Shown piece after piece: positions 1-8,673 of a DNA stretch of 64,000 nucleotides (position 1 is the stretch's first letter; every line of letters starts with the position of its first letter). The DNA is taken from the NCBI RefSeq assembly GCF_001686925.1, contig NZ_LVEN01000001.1, positions 124,001 through 188,000 of the forward strand, written 5' to 3'. Under the pieces are notes generated by a model. The model had not been told where the DNA came from, searched no databases, and saw only the letters and a list, made by a program, of their open reading frames with translations. Origin of the DNA: Flavobacterium piscis. Lineage in GTDB: Bacteria > Bacteroidota > Bacteroidia > Flavobacteriales > Flavobacteriaceae. The position numbers were made by a program, and so were the translations under genes.

Positions 1-135
1 TATCTACATCATTATAGGAGCCGGTTAAGAAATACGTTATGTTCATACTATTTTTATTGTGTTAAAATGATACTGAAATAGGGGCAACCTCAACAGAATA
101 GTTTTGTATAGGGTCAATCCCTTCTTGAATCGTTA

Positions 136-372
136 TCAGTTGTTCAGCTTTTTAGCGGCACTTTCTGTACTTCCGTCACCTCCTGATTTTTCATTAGAGC
201 CTTTCTCAAATTTATTAGGTTCATAACGCTTTGGGTCAGTTCCTGTTTCATCCGGTTTACAGGGTTTTTCGGTGTTATCTTCAGAATTCATGTAATTTTC
301 GTTATTCTGCTGCTGGCTGTGAAAGGGACATCTTTGAAGTTCTTCTTTAGGGTAATTGTGTAAATTTTCCAT
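136..372 (-). CDS. Small hydrophilic protein of unknown function
   Basis: This is a 78-residue protein rich in Asn, Glu, Lys and Ser, with no membrane segment and no recognisable domain. Two cysteines lie in the first half (RCPFHSQ and KPCKPDE). The composition resembles small disordered stress-type proteins of flavobacteria such as those encoded near 11.4 kb, but no homology can be shown by eye. It lies downstream of the MscS gene on the same strand with a 115 bp gap. The ATG is followed by an uninterrupted frame to a TAA. Function unknown. Confidence 0.6.
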   Translation of the reverse strand: MENLHNYPKEELQRCPFHSQQQNNENYMNSEDNTEKPCKPDETGTDPKRYEPNKFEKGSNEKSGGDGSTESAAKKLNN

Positions 373-487
373 TGTTACTGATTTAAATTATAAGATGCTT
401 AAAATTAAGCTTATAGAGTTAACTGTTTTTATATGAAAATGACGAATTCTTATCAAATTTACATTTGACTAATCAAAACAATTAACT

Positions 488-1318
488 TTAGACTTTTTTT
501 TTCATGTATTTTTCAATTACTATTTCCCTTTTTAGTGCTGGAATCTCAATGTTATGTTCTTTAAAAGACTTTTTAATGTTTTCATAAAAATCAGAAACTA
601 CAAATCCAAAATCGGCATTTGCTGTCCAGGCAAAGACAGACAAAAGAATCGCTTCTGAAGTCAAATCTTTAATTAATATCAAAGGTTCGGGCTGATCCAG
701 AATTCTTTTGTCTGCTTTTATAAGTTCATGAATTATAGTTTTTACCTGATGCAATTCGCTGTTATGGTTGACACTTAGTGTTATATCAGTTCGGCGTGTC
801 ATTTCTTTGGAAAAGTTTCTAACGATACCATTTGATAATGCACCATTTGGAATATAGACAGAATGGTTGTTTGGCGTAATGATTTTAGTACTGAAAATGA
901 ATATGGCTGCAACGGTTCCTGATTCGCCCTGCGCTTCGATGTAATCGCCAACACGCAGCGGTTTAAAAAGAATAATGAGCAGCCCGCCGGCGAAGTTTGC
1001 CAAAGAGCCCTGGAGCGAAAGTCCAATAGCCAGACCTGCTGCACCAATTGCTGCAACAAATACGGAAGTTTCAACTCCAAGTTTGGTGATGACGCTCACA
1101 AAAAGCAATGCCCGAAATGTCCAGATCAGTACATCCATGACAAATTTTAAAAGTGTGTCATCAAACCTTTTCCTGCTGATCAACCGCGTCATTATCACTC
1201 TGAAAATTTTAATGATGATTATACCAATAACAAGGGTTAATATGGCGGATAGCAGATTGGGCCAGAATGCCATGGCCGCTGCTTCCGTCCTTTTCCAGTA
1301 TTCGTTTACTTTTTCCAT
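488..1318 (-). CDS. MscS-family mechanosensitive ion channel
   Basis: This 276-residue inner-membrane protein has three hydrophobic segments in its first 120 residues, then the MscS pore-lining and beta-domain signature: GLAIGLSLQGSLANFAGG at about residues 95-112, followed by LFKPLRVGDYIE and a beta-rich domain ending in PNGALSNGIVRNFS. Family members open on membrane tension to release solutes during hypo-osmotic shock. The length fits the short MscS type (E. coli MscS is 286 residues). The C-terminal part (about 180-270) matches the usual cytoplasmic alpha/beta domain. The start ATG follows directly after an in-frame stop region. The SPW-repeat gene lies upstream on the same strand with a 56 bp gap, so the two may be co-transcribed. 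Confidence 0.93.
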   Translation of the reverse strand: MEKVNEYWKRTEAAAMAFWPNLLSAILTLVIGIIIIKIFRVIMTRLISRKRFDDTLLKFVMDVLIWTFRALLFVSVITKLGVETSVFVAAIGAAGLAIGLSLQGSLANFAGGLLIILFKPLRVGDYIEAQGESGTVAAIFIFSTKIITPNNHSVYIPNGALSNGIVRNFSKEMTRRTDITLSVNHNSELHQVKTIIHELIKADKRILDQPEPLILIKDLTSEAILLSVFAWTANADFGFVVSDFYENIKKSFKEHNIEIPALKREIVIEKYMKKKV

Positions 1319-1374
1319 AAGTAATCAGTCTATTTCCGAAAAATATTCTTATTCTAAAAGAACAGTTATTGCCT

Positions 1375-1734
1375 TTATTTTATTTCTATTCTTGATTTTG
1401 GGGTTGTCAAAAGCGCAGCACCTATCTCAATAATACCAAGAACCAAATGGGGCATGTATACTATTTGGGCAAAACCCAATAACCATGGCGATGCTGCCAG
1501 AAAAATGCCTGAAAAGATATCCAGCGCTAAATGCCCTTTCATTGGAATTATTTTTAGAAATCCTAATTCATAATTAGTCAATAAGCTATAGATAATTGCT
1601 GTAACACCTACGATATAAAAAACGGTACTTTCCATAGTGTTGACGTTTAAACTGAATAAAGATGGTGAAGCAAGCAGAAAGATTCCCATGATATAATCCA
1701 TATATCCATGAGTTTTTGTATCAATAATTTTCAT
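1375..1734 (-). CDS. SPW-repeat small membrane protein
   Basis: This 119-residue protein has four hydrophobic segments arranged as two similar halves, each with the SPW-type motif: LLASPSLFSL near residue 21 and LAASPWLLGF near residue 80. This is the signature of the SPW-repeat family, small integral membrane proteins of unknown function. It starts with MKIIDTKTHGYMDYIMG, a beginning common in flavobacterial members. It lies 56 bp upstream of the MscS channel on the same strand. The role is probably envelope-related, but this is inference from location and hydrophobicity only. Confidence 0.85.
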   Translation of the reverse strand: MKIIDTKTHGYMDYIMGIFLLASPSLFSLNVNTMESTVFYIVGVTAIIYSLLTNYELGFLKIIPMKGHLALDIFSGIFLAASPWLLGFAQIVYMPHLVLGIIEIGAALLTTPKSRIEIK

Positions 1735-1837
1735 TTTTTTTGAATTTTAATTAATAATAGTTTTATAAGTTATTTTACCATGATGTTCTAACCATACTGA
1801 CGCCTGGGAAGTCCAATTGCCCTCAAAGGCTTAGCAG

Positions 1838-2013
1838 TTATTTCGCGGAATACCAATTTTTTTTTTTGACTTCAACTTCGATTTTAGACTGCCAATTCTG
1901 ATAGGTAGGATTCGGCTTCGGAAGCAGAGAATACATTCCAGCCAAATTATTCAGGAACTGTGTTGTGAGCTCATAGGGCATGTCAGCTTTTTCCGCCAGT
2001 CAGTTTTTGGCAT
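1838..2013 (-). pseudogene. Small gene with apparent single-base frameshift, unknown function
   Basis: On the minus strand an ATG at 2013 opens MPKTDW. The frame then shifts, and a better-looking frame continues as EKADMPYELTTQFLNNLAG and ends after KKKNWYSAK at 1838. The continuing frame can also be read as a 47-residue protein from an internal ATG at 1981. The composition looks coding (few rare residues, regular hydrophobic spacing), but no family is recognised. Either a small gene starts at 1981, or a roughly 59-residue gene has lost one base near 1996. The adjacent 1740-1837 stretch shows nothing. Confidence 0.35.
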
Positions 2014-2079
2014 TGTAAATTTATGAGACATTATGTGTGATGATTGATTAGGTGCTGTAAACGCCTTACTGAAATTAGT

Positions 2080-2877
2080 TTATATTGGTCCGTTTTTAAA
2101 AACGCGGAACGAGTTTCGCATTGAAATCCATCCGAAAAGGAGCAGTAGAATTCCAAAAAGAAGAAATCCGTAATTCCAAAGCTCTTTGTTAGCTGTGATT
2201 TCTTTAACATTATGTATTTCGAGAATCTGATGATTAATAATTCCCTCTGCTAAATTAAAAATTCCCCAGCCTGCCAGTATACCTCCTGTCAGGAGATTTC
2301 CAGAAGTATTAATATTGATTTTTCGCATCAGTTTCCAAAGCAAATAAATTCCGATGATTGTAGAAAGTAAAGTGAAAAGATGAAAAATACCGTCCCAAAA
2401 CATATTCACGCTTTTTTGCAGTACGGTCATAGGCGGGAATTTATTGGAGAACATTTCGTGCCATTGCAAAATCTGGTGCAGGATAATTCCGTCCGTAAAT
2501 CCACCAATACCTATTCCTAAAACTATAGATGCAGAACCAAGTGGTATACAGGCAATTTTAGGATCAGTTATATCTGAACCTGAATTCAGTTTATAATTTC
2601 TGAGAGAAAGATATATTAGAATTATTATAATAAGAGCCAAAACTATGAAGGCCGAAAATAGTACGAAAATGTTAGTATAAACGCTCTCCCTTATAGCTTG
2701 CTGCAATTCTTTACTGCAGCTAGTACAGCAATAAGCATTAGAACTGCAAAAGAACAATACAATGACCAGTATTTTATTCAGACACAGTGCAATTTTATAA
2801 TTTCTTATACTATTAAAAAGATTTATGATGGAGAGAAATGGCCCTGACAAAATTAAAAATGATTTCTTTTCTTTCAT
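2080..2877 (-). CDS. DUF2243 membrane protein
   Basis: This 265-residue integral membrane protein has about six hydrophobic segments. It carries two copies of the DUF2243 histidine motif: GGFTDGIILHQILQWHEM at about residue 125 and a diverged copy FNLAEGIINHQILEIHNV at about residue 210. A Cys cluster (YCCTSC) lies at about residues 48-53, after the first hydrophobic segment. DUF2243 proteins are membrane proteins of unknown function, often found with copper or cytochrome-oxidase genes. The paired His residues suggest metal or haem binding, which is inference. The gene stands alone with 365 bp upstream. The long N-terminus before LNKILVIVLFF may be over-extended; an internal start is possible. 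Confidence 0.82.
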   Translation of the reverse strand: MKEKKSFLILSGPFLSIINLFNSIRNYKIALCLNKILVIVLFFCSSNAYCCTSCSKELQQAIRESVYTNIFVLFSAFIVLALIIIILIYLSLRNYKLNSGSDITDPKIACIPLGSASIVLGIGIGGFTDGIILHQILQWHEMFSNKFPPMTVLQKSVNMFWDGIFHLFTLLSTIIGIYLLWKLMRKININTSGNLLTGGILAGWGIFNLAEGIINHQILEIHNVKEITANKELWNYGFLLFGILLLLFGWISMRNSFRVFKNGPI

Positions 2878-3242
2878 AAGATTCTATTTTTATGTGCGAT
2901 AGATTAATGTTTTTTAATATGTTGCATTTTTTTTAAAGATTTGAATTTACTTTTGAACTGGTCATCAAGCATGCCGCAATTTCAAATAGACCTAATATCA
3001 GATCAGAAAGATAAATAGGATCTGAAAGCCTAAAATCCATGGAGAAGCAACAAGAAAAAGACCAGATAATACATACAGAAATAAATCGATTTTAATTGGG
3101 CTCTTAAACCTATTTCAAATTGTTTTATTATGTCCTCCGTTTTTAATATTTTTATTTACTCATTTTTTTTTTGAAATTTTTGATTTTAAAAATTGCACAC
3201 TAAATCCCTGTTCATTTCTAATTTACAAAGCCAAATATGATT
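2878..3242. other. Intergenic stretch with no gene recognised
   Basis: This AT-rich interval separates two minus-strand genes. It contains short poly-T tracts and no frame with coding character. The segment at 2990-3060 is somewhat richer in G+C but full of stops on both strands. The promoter of the DUF2243 gene should lie in its left part. Confidence 0.5.
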
Positions 3243-3545
3243 CTATCTCATCATTAGATCAAACAGATCCAAGCTTGATACCGTGTACCCTCTGATAGTG
3301 ATACAGCATTCGTCATTTGTGGAATTTAAAACTACTAACCCTCTTTTTTCTAAAAAAAGCAATACATCTAAAACTTCTGGTTGGTTTTTGATGTTTTCAT
3401 GTAATTCTTTGTCAGAAAAACCAATTTTGTTGTAAAAAGCAGGAAGAGCAATTTCAGTTAATTCTTCCAATGTGAAATCCCGTGTATAATCTTCAGCAAG
3501 AATTTGAAGTATGGCCTTTTTTAAATCAAAATTTATATTATGCAT
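3243..3545 (-). CDS. Hypothetical 100-residue protein, possibly winged-helix
   Basis: A soluble 100-residue protein with alternating helical segments: MHNINFDLKKAILQILAEDY, then TLEELTEIALPAFY, then PEVLDVLLFLEKRGLVVLNS. It ends in a beta-like CCITIRGY stretch. The order helix-helix-helix-strand with LEKRGLVVL resembles the recognition helix and wing of small winged-helix proteins, but no family is recognised. The gene is monocistronic, with decayed DNA upstream. Function unknown. Confidence 0.6.
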   Translation of the reverse strand: MHNINFDLKKAILQILAEDYTRDFTLEELTEIALPAFYNKIGFSDKELHENIKNQPEVLDVLLFLEKRGLVVLNSTNDECCITIRGYTVSSLDLFDLMMR

Positions 3546-3773
3546 AGTTATAATTATTATTACAAGGAGTGAATATGTAAATTAAAATCAAATTTGCATA
3601 TTTGAAGAATTCAAATTTTATATAATCTTCGAAAAAAATTACAAAATACAAATCAAGATTATAATTATCTGATGACAAAATGGGTATCATCACTTGAAAT
3701 GTCGTTGGGAATTATTCTAAGCTCAGTAATTCTGATGAGATGAGGATTACCGCAAAAAATTATCGCTCAGGAC

Positions 3774-3857
3774 AAGGTAGTTATGATTGTTGGGGATGAC
3801 ATACAATTTGCCAAAACGCTGCTGGATGTCACCCGTAAAACGGGTGCCTGTCGGTAA
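3774..3857 (+). pseudogene. Receiver-domain fragment (decayed hybrid kinase or regulator)
   Basis: The frame reads KVVMIVGDDIQFAKTLLDV then TRKTGACR and stops. This matches the first strand and helix of a REC domain (typically VLIVDDD..FA..LL), with the first acidic residue replaced by Gly. No flanking kinase or receiver sequence survives. It lies in a 976 bp gene-free interval (3546-4522) that otherwise contains only dispersed repeat copy R1 at 4243-4350 and the xseA promoter. Confidence 0.4.
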
Positions 3858-4242
3858 TCTGCGTGAGGGGCATATAATGTCTTCACATAAAGTGAAGTAA
3901 AGAAACACTTAAAAACGCTATCCATCCTAAACAAACCGTTTGCTTTTGAAAGCTGACGGAAATTTTAAGCGACTGCAGTATGGTTTTCCCTTTGGAGCAA
4001 TTTTTCTGTTTTGGAATCCAGTAGTTGCTTCAGAAATTTAGACTGTCCATTCAAATTTATTTTACAAAATTTTAATCTGTATTTACAAAATTTCTTTCCC
4101 AGGAAGTCCTTGTCTGATTAATATAAGGCTAAGGCCTTTTCTCTTTTTTATCTACAAATGGGCTATAAGGTTTTAATTAATCGGGTATTCAAAATTGCTA
4201 CCACTACCTGATTCGGATGATATTTTCAGTTTTACTATTATT

Positions 4243-4350
4243 TTTTAGCAGCTTTTCCCGCTATACGTTTCAATCTTTGCAGCGAACCACGCTGTAAAGC
4301 ATTTCCAATGCACACGAGCGAAGCGAACTGGTGAAGCAATTGGGGCTAGG
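4243..4350 (+). repeat. Dispersed repeat R, copy 1
   Basis: About 108 bp. It begins with the AGCAGCTTTTCCCGCTATAC block, carries a degenerate central hairpin (TTTGCAGCG / CGCTGTAAAG) and then CACACGAGCGAAGCGAACTG, and ends near TTGGGGCTAGG. It shares the left end, the CGAGCGAAGCGAACTGG block and the GGGGCTAGG end with the eight other copies listed. This is the most diverged full-length copy. Confidence 0.85.
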
Positions 4351-4467
4351 CTGTCGCGCCCCGTTTGATATTTGTAGCATTACATATTTAATTCCAATTG
4401 TTGTGTATTTTCAAGAAGCGGATTTGGTATAGTTATTTTTCAGATCTGATTCTCCTTTTAAGCCTTT

Positions 4468-4498
4468 TTGAGATTTTGCCCTAATAGTAGTATCTTAG
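4468..4498 (+). promoter_or_regulatory. Probable promoter of xseAB
   Basis: TTG at 4468-4470, a 20 bp spacer and TATCTTAG at 4491-4498 fit the Bacteroidetes sigma-ABfr consensus (TTG, about 19 bp, TAnnTTTG) with one mismatch in the -7 element. It lies 25 bp upstream of the xseA ATG, giving a short leader. Confidence 0.5.
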
Positions 4499-4522
4499 CC
4501 ATGTAGTAAGAAATTCCCACTA

Positions 4523-5959
4523 ATGGAGCCCCAGCAGTATATCAGACTCTCAGCACTTAATGACATGATCCATGACACGATTAGTGCGCGTTTTGAAGCA
4601 CAACTTTTTTGGGTATTGGCCGATATCACCAATCATTCCTATAAAGCAGATAAAAAGATCCATTATTTTGAGCTGGTGGAGAAAGCGCAGAATGGCAATG
4701 CAATCACAGCCAAAATGATGGGCAAATCATGGGGAGGTGGGGCTATTCGTATTGAGGAGTTTGAAAAAAATACGGGACAGGCTTTTACCAACAACCTGCA
4801 TGTATTGGTACAGGTAAGCGTTGATTATCATCCCTTGTACGGCTTGTCAGCGAGCGTTTTGGATATTGACAGCAATTTTATGCTGGGAATACTCGAGCAG
4901 CAACGAAATGCTACCCTTGATCGTCTGGTGAGAGAAAATGATTATATCCAAAAAGTAGGCGATGAGTACTCCACTTATAACAGCAGGCTGCAGCTTGGGG
5001 CGGTAATTCAGAAAGTGGCTGTAATTTCTTCGAGCAGCTCGGCTGGGAATGAGGATTTCCGCCATACGATGCAGCATAATAATTTTGGGTATGTTTTCCG
5101 GATTGATGATTATTATACGGTGGTACAGGGAGATAACAATGCCAAACTATTCTTGAATAAACTCATCGAAATCTATACTACCGGAATTGCGTACGATGCT
5201 GTTGTCATTAACAGGGGCGGAGGCTCACAGTCTGACTTTTTGATCTTTGACAATTATAATATCGCAAGGGCAGTGGCCAAGTTTCCCATTCCGATTATCA
5301 CCGGGATCGGGCACCAGAAAAATGTCAGTATAGCGGACCTGATGGCCCATACCCATACCAAAACACCCACCAAGGCGGCTGAGTTTATCATTGCCCATAA
5401 CCGAAGTTTTGAACTTGGGATACTCGCGCTCCAGCAAAATATCGTGATCAAATCACAGCAGCTTTTTCATGTCCATTACAAAGAATTAAGCGAGCTCAAA
5501 AACGCCATTTCCCGTAGCGCAATGGAACTTATACAGCTGCACGGTGAGGAGCTGACGCGAACCAATCATCGAATTACAAGCTGTTCAAGGGAAGTTTTGT
5601 ACGGGCACCAAAAGAAACTAATCCTTACCGCACATCAACTGGCGCAAAGTCCGAGAATGCTGTTTCAGCAGCAAAAAAATGATTTAGGGAATATAAAAAA
5701 CAGTATACAGAATGCAGCAGGTGACTATCTTCGCCATGAGAAGCTTGCTTTGGAATACCAAAAGAAAAGTATCGGGATGATGTCCCCGCAAAATATACTA
5801 CGCAAAGGGTACGCAATTGTGAAGGCTGGTGAAAAAATTATCAGCAGCGCCGATCATATAGAGGCTGGTGACGAGATAGAAGTGATACTGAAGGACGTAA
5901 AACTAAAAAGCATTGTTAAAGAAAAAATACAATATGATGGAAGAGAAACTGACCTATGA
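4523..5959 (+). CDS. xseA: Exodeoxyribonuclease VII large subunit
   Basis: This 478-residue protein has an N-terminal OB-fold region (about 1-125), a catalytic domain and a long C-terminal helical region (about 300-420). The family signature is clear: VVINRGGGSQSDF at about residues 226-238, then FPIPIITGIGHQKNVSIADLMA and THTKTPTKAAEFI. Exo VII, with the small subunit XseB, degrades single-stranded DNA in both directions and acts in mismatch repair and damage clearance. The length is normal for the family. xseB overlaps the end of this gene, so the two form an operon. A piece of a second xseA-like gene lies at about 14.53 kb. Confidence 0.95.
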   Translation: MEPQQYIRLSALNDMIHDTISARFEAQLFWVLADITNHSYKADKKIHYFELVEKAQNGNAITAKMMGKSWGGGAIRIEEFEKNTGQAFTNNLHVLVQVSVDYHPLYGLSASVLDIDSNFMLGILEQQRNATLDRLVRENDYIQKVGDEYSTYNSRLQLGAVIQKVAVISSSSSAGNEDFRHTMQHNNFGYVFRIDDYYTVVQGDNNAKLFLNKLIEIYTTGIAYDAVVINRGGGSQSDFLIFDNYNIARAVAKFPIPIITGIGHQKNVSIADLMAHTHTKTPTKAAEFIIAHNRSFELGILALQQNIVIKSQQLFHVHYKELSELKNAISRSAMELIQLHGEELTRTNHRITSCSREVLYGHQKKLILTAHQLAQSPRMLFQQQKNDLGNIKNSIQNAAGDYLRHEKLALEYQKKSIGMMSPQNILRKGYAIVKAGEKIISSADHIEAGDEIEVILKDVKLKSIVKEKIQYDGRETDL

Positions 5960-6143
5960 GGCGGCAAAGTCCGAGCTGACAGCCATTTCAAAACAAATAG
6001 AAAGCGAAGAAATATCAGTGGACCAGCTGGCTGCAAAAGTCAAAAGGGCATCAGAGCTTATTGAGTTCTGCCAGGCCAGGCTTAAAAGCACAGAAGCGGA
6101 AGTGAATAAAATCATCAGCAGGATGGAGCATCCCGAAAACTAA
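5934..6143 (+). CDS. xseB: Exodeoxyribonuclease VII small subunit
   Basis: About 69 residues, reading MMEEKLTYEAAKSELTAISK at the start and continuing as IESEEISVDQLAAKVKRASEL and RLKSTEAEVNKII. This is the helical hairpin typical of XseB, several copies of which assemble on one XseA. The tandem ATGs at 5934 and 5937 are the likely starts. An upstream in-frame TTG at 5913 would add a non-conserved basic tail. The start lies inside xseA, with a 26 bp overlap, which implies translational coupling. Confidence 0.9.
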   Translation: MMEEKLTYEAAKSELTAISKQIESEEISVDQLAAKVKRASELIEFCQARLKSTEAEVNKIISRMEHPEN

Positions 6144-6246
6144 TCAATGACGGTATCAATTTATTTTATGGAATCTTCAGTTGGAATCCGGTAAATAATT
6201 TTATTTTTGATACCAGACGGTATCAATGTTATTTAAATTAATCGCA

Positions 6247-6495
6247 ATGGAAAAGGGGCTGAAACTGAAGGTTCGAAAGCAGCTTGACGGCAAACAGCAG
6301 TCAAATATTATTAAATTAAAAGGAAGCCTGATCTCAAAGGGCTACACCCAGATCATACACATTTCGGACCAGGACGAGGAGTTTCATATCAATTCTTTTG
6401 ATATTGAGAGCGGAACGGCCGGCGAGGTGCAGGAATTTATTGCTGCCTTTATAGCCAGGGAGCAGCTTGAGGACAGTATATCTGTTTTTAAGTAA
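6247..6495 (+). CDS. Small hypothetical protein downstream of xseB
   Basis: Reading from the ATG at 6247 gives 82 residues (MEKGLKLKVRKQLDGKQQ at the start). An upstream in-frame ATG at 6226 would add MLFKLIA. The protein is soluble and mixed alpha/beta: a basic N-terminus, a strand-like YTQIIHISDQDEEFHIN and a C-terminal helix GEVQEFIAAFIAREQLED. The end resembles small flavobacterial single-domain proteins of unknown function. It lies 103 bp downstream of xseB on the same strand and could belong to the same transcript. Confidence 0.6.
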   Translation: MEKGLKLKVRKQLDGKQQSNIIKLKGSLISKGYTQIIHISDQDEEFHINSFDIESGTAGEVQEFIAAFIAREQLEDSISVFK

Positions 6496-6642
6496 GGGCG
6501 GGAACTGAATTTAATTAGCCTGTAAAAAGCATTACAAAAAAAGCAATGACCAAGCACTGCATATCCTCCGAAATTGGTAGTATAGCAGTATTGAATTTTG
6601 GCGGCAGTGAGGATAAGGGTAATATCTGATCCTCTCTGAAAT

Positions 6643-8151
6643 TTAAATATTTTCTGCTGCCTGTCTCAAAGGCAGGGTGACTATAAATTCTGCCCCGTTA
6701 TTCTTCTCTCCCATGGCCGATATGGTGCCATTGTGCCTGTTGGCTATTTTTCTGCAAAGTGCAAGTCCAAGGCCGTTTCCTTCATACTGGTCTTTGGAAT
6801 TTAACCTTTCAAAGGCCGTAAAAATTCTCTCGGCAAATGCAGGATCTAGTCCTATTCCATTATCCTTAATGGTGATCTGTACGGCTTCTGCGCCGTTTAG
6901 GCTGGTTCGAACACAGGTAATGACAACACGGGGAGGCTCCTCTGTTTTGGAGAATTTAAGCGCGTTTTGTATCAGGTTGTAAAAAAGCTGGGTGATGAGA
7001 ATGGGAGCCCCTTCTATTTCAGGTAGCTTGCAGGCATTCAGTATGGCGCCTTTCTCTTTTATGATCAGTTCCAGATCTGTTTTTATATCCTCAATGACTT
7101 CCCCGAGATCTACACGCTCTATGGGCTGACGGGTCTTGTCTATAGTGGAATAACTCAGGATGCCCTCTATAATGTTATCCATCCTTACCGCCGACTGGTC
7201 TATTTTAGTGAGGTGTTTTTTGAAGTTCTCATTAGACTCGCTCTCTTTTTCATTTCTCAATAGTGTGTTGAAAATTTTAATCTTTCTCACAGGTTCGCGC
7301 AGGTCATGGCTCACCACGCCCGCAAAATGCAGCAGATCATCATTGGACCTTTTGAGTTCCTCCGTATTTTGGTCAACCTGCCTTTTGAGCTCCTGCTCAA
7401 ACTCCCGCTGTTCGGTTATGTCCTGAATAATTCCGATAATCGCCGTTGGCGTGCCGTTTTCGTCCTTGATGATCCTGCCGTTAATTTTAGTCCAGCGGAT
7501 TGATTGGTCCTCTTTTATAATCCTGCTCTCATAGCATATTTTTCCTGTAACTAGGGCTTGCTCATGTGCTTTTTCTCGAAAGGGCAGATCCTCGGGATGC
7601 AGTTTTGCAAGCAGATCTTCATTTGATATTTCCCCGTCAATGCCCAGAATAGAGTTGAAGTTCCTACAGGTTTTCACCTTTTTTGTGGCAAGGTCTATTT
7701 CATAGGTGCCCAGGCCTGAGGAGTCAATGGCAATGCGGAGCCTTTCCTGGGCACTTTGCACCTGGAGTTTGGCCATATGGATTTCAGTTACATCGGCCCC
7801 TGTATTCATGATCGCATAAATATTCCCCTGCTCATCAAGCAGGGGAATAAAGCTATAGTTGAAATAATGTGTCTGTAAAACCCCGTTGATAAGAAGATCG
7901 ACCCTTTTGTTTTTGGCATGGAACGGTATACCGGTTTTTAGGGCGCCTAGCGCCTGGTCAAAAATCTGCTGGTTTTGAATTTCGGGAAGCACCTCGAGGT
8001 AGTTTTTTCCCACTACCTGATCCCCTTTGCCCCAGGTACTGATCATGGCGGTATTGGCCAGTTCTATTTTAAGTTTGTCACCTGTGTATACAGCAATGGG
8101 TAGCGGGGTGTTGTCCACTATGTCTTTTAAGAGCCTCATATTTCGGTACAT
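6643..8151 (-). CDS. PAS-PAS sensor histidine kinase
   Basis: This 502-residue cytoplasmic kinase has no membrane segment. PAS 1 spans about 10-125 (DNTPLPIAVYTGDKLKIELA), PAS 2 about 135-250, a short coil follows, then HisKA with phosphoacceptor VVSHDLREPVRKIKIFN at about 280, and HATPase_c with N-box LIQNALKFSK, G1 DNGIGLDP and G2 GNGLGLALC. It is a close paralogue of the next kinase (both 502 residues, same domain order), so the two arose by tandem duplication. Its partner may be one of the single-domain receivers at 10.4 or 13.3 kb, which is inference. The stimulus is unknown; PAS domains suggest a soluble ligand, redox or light cue. Confidence 0.93.
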   Translation of the reverse strand: MYRNMRLLKDIVDNTPLPIAVYTGDKLKIELANTAMISTWGKGDQVVGKNYLEVLPEIQNQQIFDQALGALKTGIPFHAKNKRVDLLINGVLQTHYFNYSFIPLLDEQGNIYAIMNTGADVTEIHMAKLQVQSAQERLRIAIDSSGLGTYEIDLATKKVKTCRNFNSILGIDGEISNEDLLAKLHPEDLPFREKAHEQALVTGKICYESRIIKEDQSIRWTKINGRIIKDENGTPTAIIGIIQDITEQREFEQELKRQVDQNTEELKRSNDDLLHFAGVVSHDLREPVRKIKIFNTLLRNEKESESNENFKKHLTKIDQSAVRMDNIIEGILSYSTIDKTRQPIERVDLGEVIEDIKTDLELIIKEKGAILNACKLPEIEGAPILITQLFYNLIQNALKFSKTEEPPRVVITCVRTSLNGAEAVQITIKDNGIGLDPAFAERIFTAFERLNSKDQYEGNGLGLALCRKIANRHNGTISAMGEKNNGAEFIVTLPLRQAAENI

Positions 8152-8673
8152 GGCAATGTGTTTTTGGTTTGCTTTTGCTAAGCTATTGTTTTTTAGTAAA
8201 TATAATTATAGTACTTCAGACCAGTATTATAGAATTGAGATGTCTAAAAATATTTGCTTTTCTTTATTATCCGGCCCACTTAGGTCTTTTCTGATCGGAT
8301 GTAGAATTGCTGGTAAAAATAAATTGGCTTTTTTCATGTTCACCTCATTTAATAATGATTCAAATTTTTAAAAGGCTATTTTTGGCTGGATGCCCCTTCA
8401 TGCTAATTTATGAAAACTAAAATAATTTGTTTATCTTTTTGACGGAAAAATTAAACAATATTTAAATTTTAACAATATGGAGCCTTTATCATTGTATTAG
8501 TTGTAAATAAACAATAAAATAATTTAATTTTAATAATTAAAATCATACTTATTGGTTTGTGGCAAACATATGATCTGATACATCGATAACAGCCGGGATC
8601 CTGTTAGCATTTTACATGCCAAGGTACTTAGACTTCCGTGTACTCAATTTTAGCTTTGGCACAATAGCTGTTT
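8152..8673. other. Intergenic stretch between the paired kinases
   Basis: This AT-rich DNA (poly-A/T runs around 8400-8560) has no frame of coding quality on either strand. It should hold the promoter of the downstream minus-strand kinase. No repeat copies or RNA-like structure stand out. Confidence 0.5.

Noticed and set aside
975..1433. 152-codon open frame antisense to the MscS gene
   Set aside because: It is the reverse of a well-conserved gene, has no recognisable domain and continues into the SPW-repeat gene's 3' end.
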